Assembly: GCF_019083965.1 (NCBI RefSeq)
Contig: NZ_JAHRCY010000004.1
Coordinates: 203,236 to 267,235, forward strand
Origin: Catellatospora tritici
GTDB taxonomy: Bacteria; Actinomycetota; Actinomycetes; Mycobacteriales; Micromonosporaceae
Direction of reading: 5' to 3'
Length of the DNA stretch: 64,000 nucleotides
The notes below the pieces were generated by a model. It did no database searches. It saw nothing but the letters and a program-made list of their open reading frames with translations, and was not told the DNA's origin. A program made the position numbers and the translations under genes. Of this stretch, positions 61,351 through 64,000 are shown piece by piece. Position 1 is the stretch's first letter. Each line of letters opens with the position of its first letter.

Positions 61351-61432
61351 CGCGTCCTCTCGGGCCGGACCGGTCGTCGTTTCACCACACACCTGTCCAC
61401 GAGCCGCCTCAGCGTTACGGACGTGACGCGGG

Positions 61433-62158
61433 TCACGATGAGCGATCGGCCTCGACAGCGGCGCCCGGCTGCGCCCAGGGGCGCAGGCGGGGGGCGGGCG
61501 GTCGCGCAGGGTTCCGGGGGCGCAGTAGCCGAGCGGCGAGGGTCGAGATCCAGAGCATCGCGGCGATGACTCCGACCGCGAGGGTGAGCGATCCGGCTTT
61601 GCCGCCGCTCATCGCCCACAGGTTGCCGAGCAGCGCGGCGGTGCCCGCGATGCGCGAAACGACAGCGTCGGTGCGGTCACCGGTGCGACCGTAGCCACGT
61701 CCGAGGACGTGGCAGGCGGCGATCAGGGCGGCGAAGGCGATCGTCCCGGACGCGAAGTGGGCGTAGCTGTGCCAGCTGAGTGCCGTGGGCATCCCGGCCG
61801 AGGTGCCCACGGGGAACCCGTCGGCGGGGTCCATGACGAACACGCCCGCGGCGATCATGCCGATGCCGTTGACGGCGACCAGGCGCGGCACCCAGGTGCT
61901 GGTCAAGACCCGGCGCAGACCCGCCGCGCCGAGGACGGTGAGCAGTCCGCAAACAAGGAAGTTGCTGATCTGCAGCCAGCCCAGCGAGCCGGTGCTCAGC
62001 ATGCTCAGCGGGTGCCGGGTCAGGTCGAAGCCCGCCCGGGTGGCGGCCTGCGCCAGGCTGACCGTCGCCCACAGCGGCGCGGCGACGGCCGCGCAGCCCA
62101 GCAGGACGCGGGTGCTGGCGGAGGAAGTGGTGACGGACGTGGCGGCGACGGCGGTCAT
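61433..62158 (-). CDS. DUF998-family membrane protein
   Basis: 241 residues, ATG at 62158 after GAGGAG. Six membrane segments (LLGCAAVAAPLWATVSLAQA, ISNFLVCGLLTVLGAAGL, LVAVNGIGMIAAGVFVMDPADGFP, HFASGTIAFAALIAACHVL, GTAALLGNLWAM, LTLAVGVIAAMLWISTLA). The DPADGFPVGT motif and DLTRHPLSMLSTGSLGWLQISNF are typical of DUF998. Its function is unknown. It is divergent from the YCII/ECF42 pair with a 16-bp palindrome between. Confidence 0.85.
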   Translation of the reverse strand: MTAVAATSVTTSSASTRVLLGCAAVAAPLWATVSLAQAATRAGFDLTRHPLSMLSTGSLGWLQISNFLVCGLLTVLGAAGLRRVLTSTWVPRLVAVNGIGMIAAGVFVMDPADGFPVGTSAGMPTALSWHSYAHFASGTIAFAALIAACHVLGRGYGRTGDRTDAVVSRIAGTAALLGNLWAMSGGKAGSLTLAVGVIAAMLWISTLAARLLRPRNPARPPAPRLRPWAQPGAAVEADRSS

Positions 62159-62210
62159 GCCGGGACTCCTCGAATCTCGAAGGCTTGCTCTCGCGGACAC
62201 GTCGAGCGAG

Positions 62211-62250
62211 GCGATGTGACAGGGAATAGACTCGTTCCCTGTCACATCGC
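62211..62250. promoter_or_regulatory. 16-bp palindrome in the divergent DUF998 / YCII promoter region
   Basis: GCGATGTGACAGGGAA and its exact complement TTCCCTGTCACATCGC flank 8 bases (TAGACTCG). It is centred between the DUF998 gene, 52 bases away, and the YCII gene, 47 bases away. The form and place fit a repressor or activator operator controlling both genes; TGTGACA resembles a TetR- or CRP-type half site. Confidence 0.7.
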
Positions 62251-62297
62251 CGGATCGACGTATGGGCGTCAAGCACCTGCGAAACCGAAGGAGCAAC

Positions 62298-62621
62298 ATG
62301 CGCTACCTGATGACGTCCCTGGCCAACGACTCGGCCCCCGACGAGAAGCTGTTCGCCGAGATGGCGAAGTTCATCGAGGAGATGAGCGCGGCCGGAATCC
62401 TGCTCGCCACGGGCGGGCTGGAACGCGGCGGCGTGCGGCTGACCTCGGTCGGCGACGAGATCACCGTGACCGACGGTCCGTTCGCGGAGGCGAAGGAGGC
62501 CGTGGCCGGTTTCGCGCTGGTCGAGGTCCGGTCCCGCGAGGAGGCGATCGAGCTGGGCCGCCGCTTCCGCAAGATCGTCGGGGACGGCGTGAGCGTGATC
62601 CAGCAGGTCTACGGGGCGTAG
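62298..62621 (+). CDS. YCII/DGPF-domain protein
   Basis: 107 residues, ATG at 62298 after AAGGAG. MRYLMTSLANDS, TVTDGPFAEAKEAVAGFALVEV and EEAIELGRRF mark the YCII/DGPF family. In actinomycetes these small proteins are genetically linked to ECF42 sigma factors, as here (the sigma gene starts 7 bases after this stop). Their biochemical role is unknown. Confidence 0.92.
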   Translation: MRYLMTSLANDSAPDEKLFAEMAKFIEEMSAAGILLATGGLERGGVRLTSVGDEITVTDGPFAEAKEAVAGFALVEVRSREEAIELGRRFRKIVGDGVSVIQQVYGA

Positions 62622-62627
62622 GAACTC

Positions 62628-64000
62628 GTGACCGTCGCCTCCGGCACCGTCGACGCGGTCTGGAAACTCGAGTCAGCCCGGATCATCGCCGGGCTGACTC
62701 GCCTCGTACGCGACGTCGGCCTCGCCGAGGAACTCGCTCAGGACGCCTTCGTCGCCGCCCTCGAACAGTGGCCGGAGACGGGGGTGCCCGACAACCCCGG
62801 CGCCTGGCTGATGGCGGTCGCCAAACGCCGCGCGGTCGACCAGATCAGACGCTCCCAGCTGCTCGAACGCAAGCAGGAACAGCTGGCCCGGGACCTGGAG
62901 CAGCAGCCCGAACGTGAACCCGACGACGTGCTGCGGCTGATGTTCATCTCCTGCCACCCGGTGCTGCCCACCCCGGCCCGGGTGGCGCTCACCCTGCGGT
63001 TGATCGGCGGCCTGACGGCGGCGGAGATCGCGCGGGCCTTCCTGACCACCGAGCCGAGGATCACGGCGCGGATCGCCGAGGCCAAGCAGACCATCGCGGC
63101 CCGGCAGGTCCCCTACGAACTGCCGAGCGGTCCCGAGCTGTCGGCCCGGGTGGCCTCCGTCCTCGAGGTCGTCTACCTCATCTTCAACGAGGGCTACTCG
63201 GCCAGCGCGGGCGAGGACCTGGTCCGGCGTGAGCTGTGCCTGGAGGCGCTGCGACTCGGTCGACTGCTGGCCGAACTGGCCCCGCACGAGCCGGAGGCGC
63301 ACGGACTCGTGGCGCTGATGGAGATCCAGGCCTCCCGCACCGACGCGCGGACCGGCCCCGACGGCGAACCCGTGCCGCTGCACGAACAAAACCGGGCCCG
63401 CTGGGATCAGCTGCTCATCCGGCGCGGCTTCACCGCGATGCTGCGCGCCCGCGATCTCGGCGGCGCTCCCGGCCCGTATGTGCTCCAGGCCGCGATCGCG
63501 GTCTGCCACGCGCAGGCCCGCACGGCGCAGGACACGGACTGGGCCCAGATCGCCACCCTGTACGCGTCGCTGGCGCGGCTGCTGCCCACGCCCGTCGTGC
63601 AGCTCAACCGGGCCGTGGCGGTCGGCATGGCCGAGGGGCCGCGGGCGGGACTGGACCTGGTCGACTCGCTGACCGGTGATCCGGCGCTGCGGGACTACCA
63701 CCTGTTGCCCGCCGTACGCGCGGATCTGCTGGCCAAGCTCGACCGGCCGGCCGAGGCCCGACTGGAGTTCGAACGCGCCGCCGCGCTCACGGGCAACGCC
63801 GCCGAGCGCGAGTTCCTGCTGCGCCGCGCGGTTCGGCTCGCCGCCGCACCCTCGGGTCGGACGCTGGGTGAGGGGGCGCGGGAGTTCCTGGCACGGGCCG
63901 ACCTGGACGCCGCGACGCTCAGGTCGTATGGCCAGACCCTGCGGCGCCTGTGCCTGTCCCTCGGCGACGGGCTCGCGCTGGCCGCACTGTCACCGTCGCA
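62628..64000 (+). CDS. ECF42-type sigma factor fused to a tyrosine recombinase core-binding-like domain, 3' truncated
   Basis: GTG at 62628; 457 residues visible, no stop before the window end. Residues about 15-170 are ECF regions 2 and 4 (SARIIAGLTRLVRDVGLAEELAQDAFVAALEQW, then VALTLRLIGGLTAAEIARAFL). The helical SigJ/ECF42 extension follows (VLEVVYLIFNEGYSASAGEDLVRRELCLEALRLGRLL, HEPEAHGLVALMEIQASR) and normally ends at about residue 405 (AEREFLLRRAVRLAAAPSG). Here the frame goes on with GRTLGEGAREFLARADL, ATLRSYGQTLRRL, LGDGLALAALSPS, which looks like the N-terminal SAM-like domain of tyrosine integrases. It pairs with the YCII gene upstream. Confidence 0.75.
   Translation, partial: MTVASGTVDAVWKLESARIIAGLTRLVRDVGLAEELAQDAFVAALEQWPETGVPDNPGAWLMAVAKRRAVDQIRRSQLLERKQEQLARDLEQQPEREPDDVLRLMFISCHPVLPTPARVALTLRLIGGLTAAEIARAFLTTEPRITARIAEAKQTIAARQVPYELPSGPELSARVASVLEVVYLIFNEGYSASAGEDLVRRELCLEALRLGRLLAELAPHEPEAHGLVALMEIQASRTDARTGPDGEPVPLHEQNRARWDQLLIRRGFTAMLRARDLGGAPGPYVLQAAIAVCHAQARTAQDTDWAQIATLYASLARLLPTPVVQLNRAVAVGMAEGPRAGLDLVDSLTGDPALRDYHLLPAVRADLLAKLDRPAEARLEFERAAALTGNAAEREFLLRRAVRLAAAPSGRTLGEGAREFLARADLDAATLRSYGQTLRRLCLSLGDGLALAALSPS

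Noticed and set aside
1..64000. tRNA, rRNA, CRISPR array, insertion sequence or replication origin
   Set aside because: I found no tRNA-like cloverleaf with CCA-end context, no regular spacer repeats, no transposase motif and no DnaA-box cluster in the gaps between genes.

Overview
This is a very GC-rich (about 70% or more) chromosomal window from a filamentous actinomycete. High G/C in third codon positions, frequent GTG starts, ATGA/GTGA gene overlaps, RbpA, SARP and LAL regulators, several SigE-type or ECF sigma factors, a chitin-active LPMO and multiple lanthipeptide genes all fit Actinomycetota. Micromonosporaceae is my best guess, but that is inference. I saw no tRNA, rRNA, CRISPR array or insertion sequence. 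The window starts inside one gene and ends inside another.

Layout. 1-4.1 kb: a translationally coupled operon of a HAD/isonitrile-synthase-like (DIT1/PvcA) fusion, an MFS exporter and an ATP-grasp ligase, which looks like a small-molecule pathway. 4.1-20.6 kb: mostly housekeeping and regulatory genes (SigE-family sigma factor with a membrane partner, FtsX-type ABC exporter with its own two-component system, AA10 LPMO, DUF305-like lipoprotein, MMPL exporter, STAS protein, DEAD-box helicase, cold-shock protein, RbpA). 20.6-27.7 kb: FAD monooxygenase/TetR pair with a clear operator, LysR/DapA-type aldolase pair, acetyltransferase, and a secreted pectinesterase with a LacI-type operator.

27.7-50.4 kb is the most interesting part: three ribosomal-peptide (RiPP) systems side by side. 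(i) A class II lanthipeptide set on the minus strand (SARP regulator, LanM, a precursor whose start overlaps the lanM stop, then a LAL regulator). A divergent AfsR-like SARP is preceded by three direct repeats spaced exactly 11 bp, the textbook SARP binding pattern. (ii) A nine-gene, nearly gapless minus-strand operon (45971 down to 37502): subtilase, GAF, subtilase, GAF, radical SAM, radical SAM, haem-oxygenase-like diiron enzyme, a 61-residue precursor-like peptide without Cys that ends in Trp, and a cyclase-domain/AAA ATPase. I do not recognise this gene combination; it is the best candidate for an undescribed system. (iii) A divergent class III lanthipeptide operon: a 47-aa precursor with one exact labionin motif, a perfect hairpin, LanKC and an MFS exporter.

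50.4-64 kb: SDR, alpha/beta hydrolase, pentapeptide/DinB fusion, WYL regulator, large secreted subtilase, exonuclease III, a lipoprotein, an ECF sigma gene preceded by a frameshifted membrane-protein gene, DUF998 protein, and a YCII/ECF42 sigma pair. In that last gene the sigma factor reads without a stop into what looks like the N-terminal core-binding domain of a tyrosine recombinase. The gene is cut by the window end.
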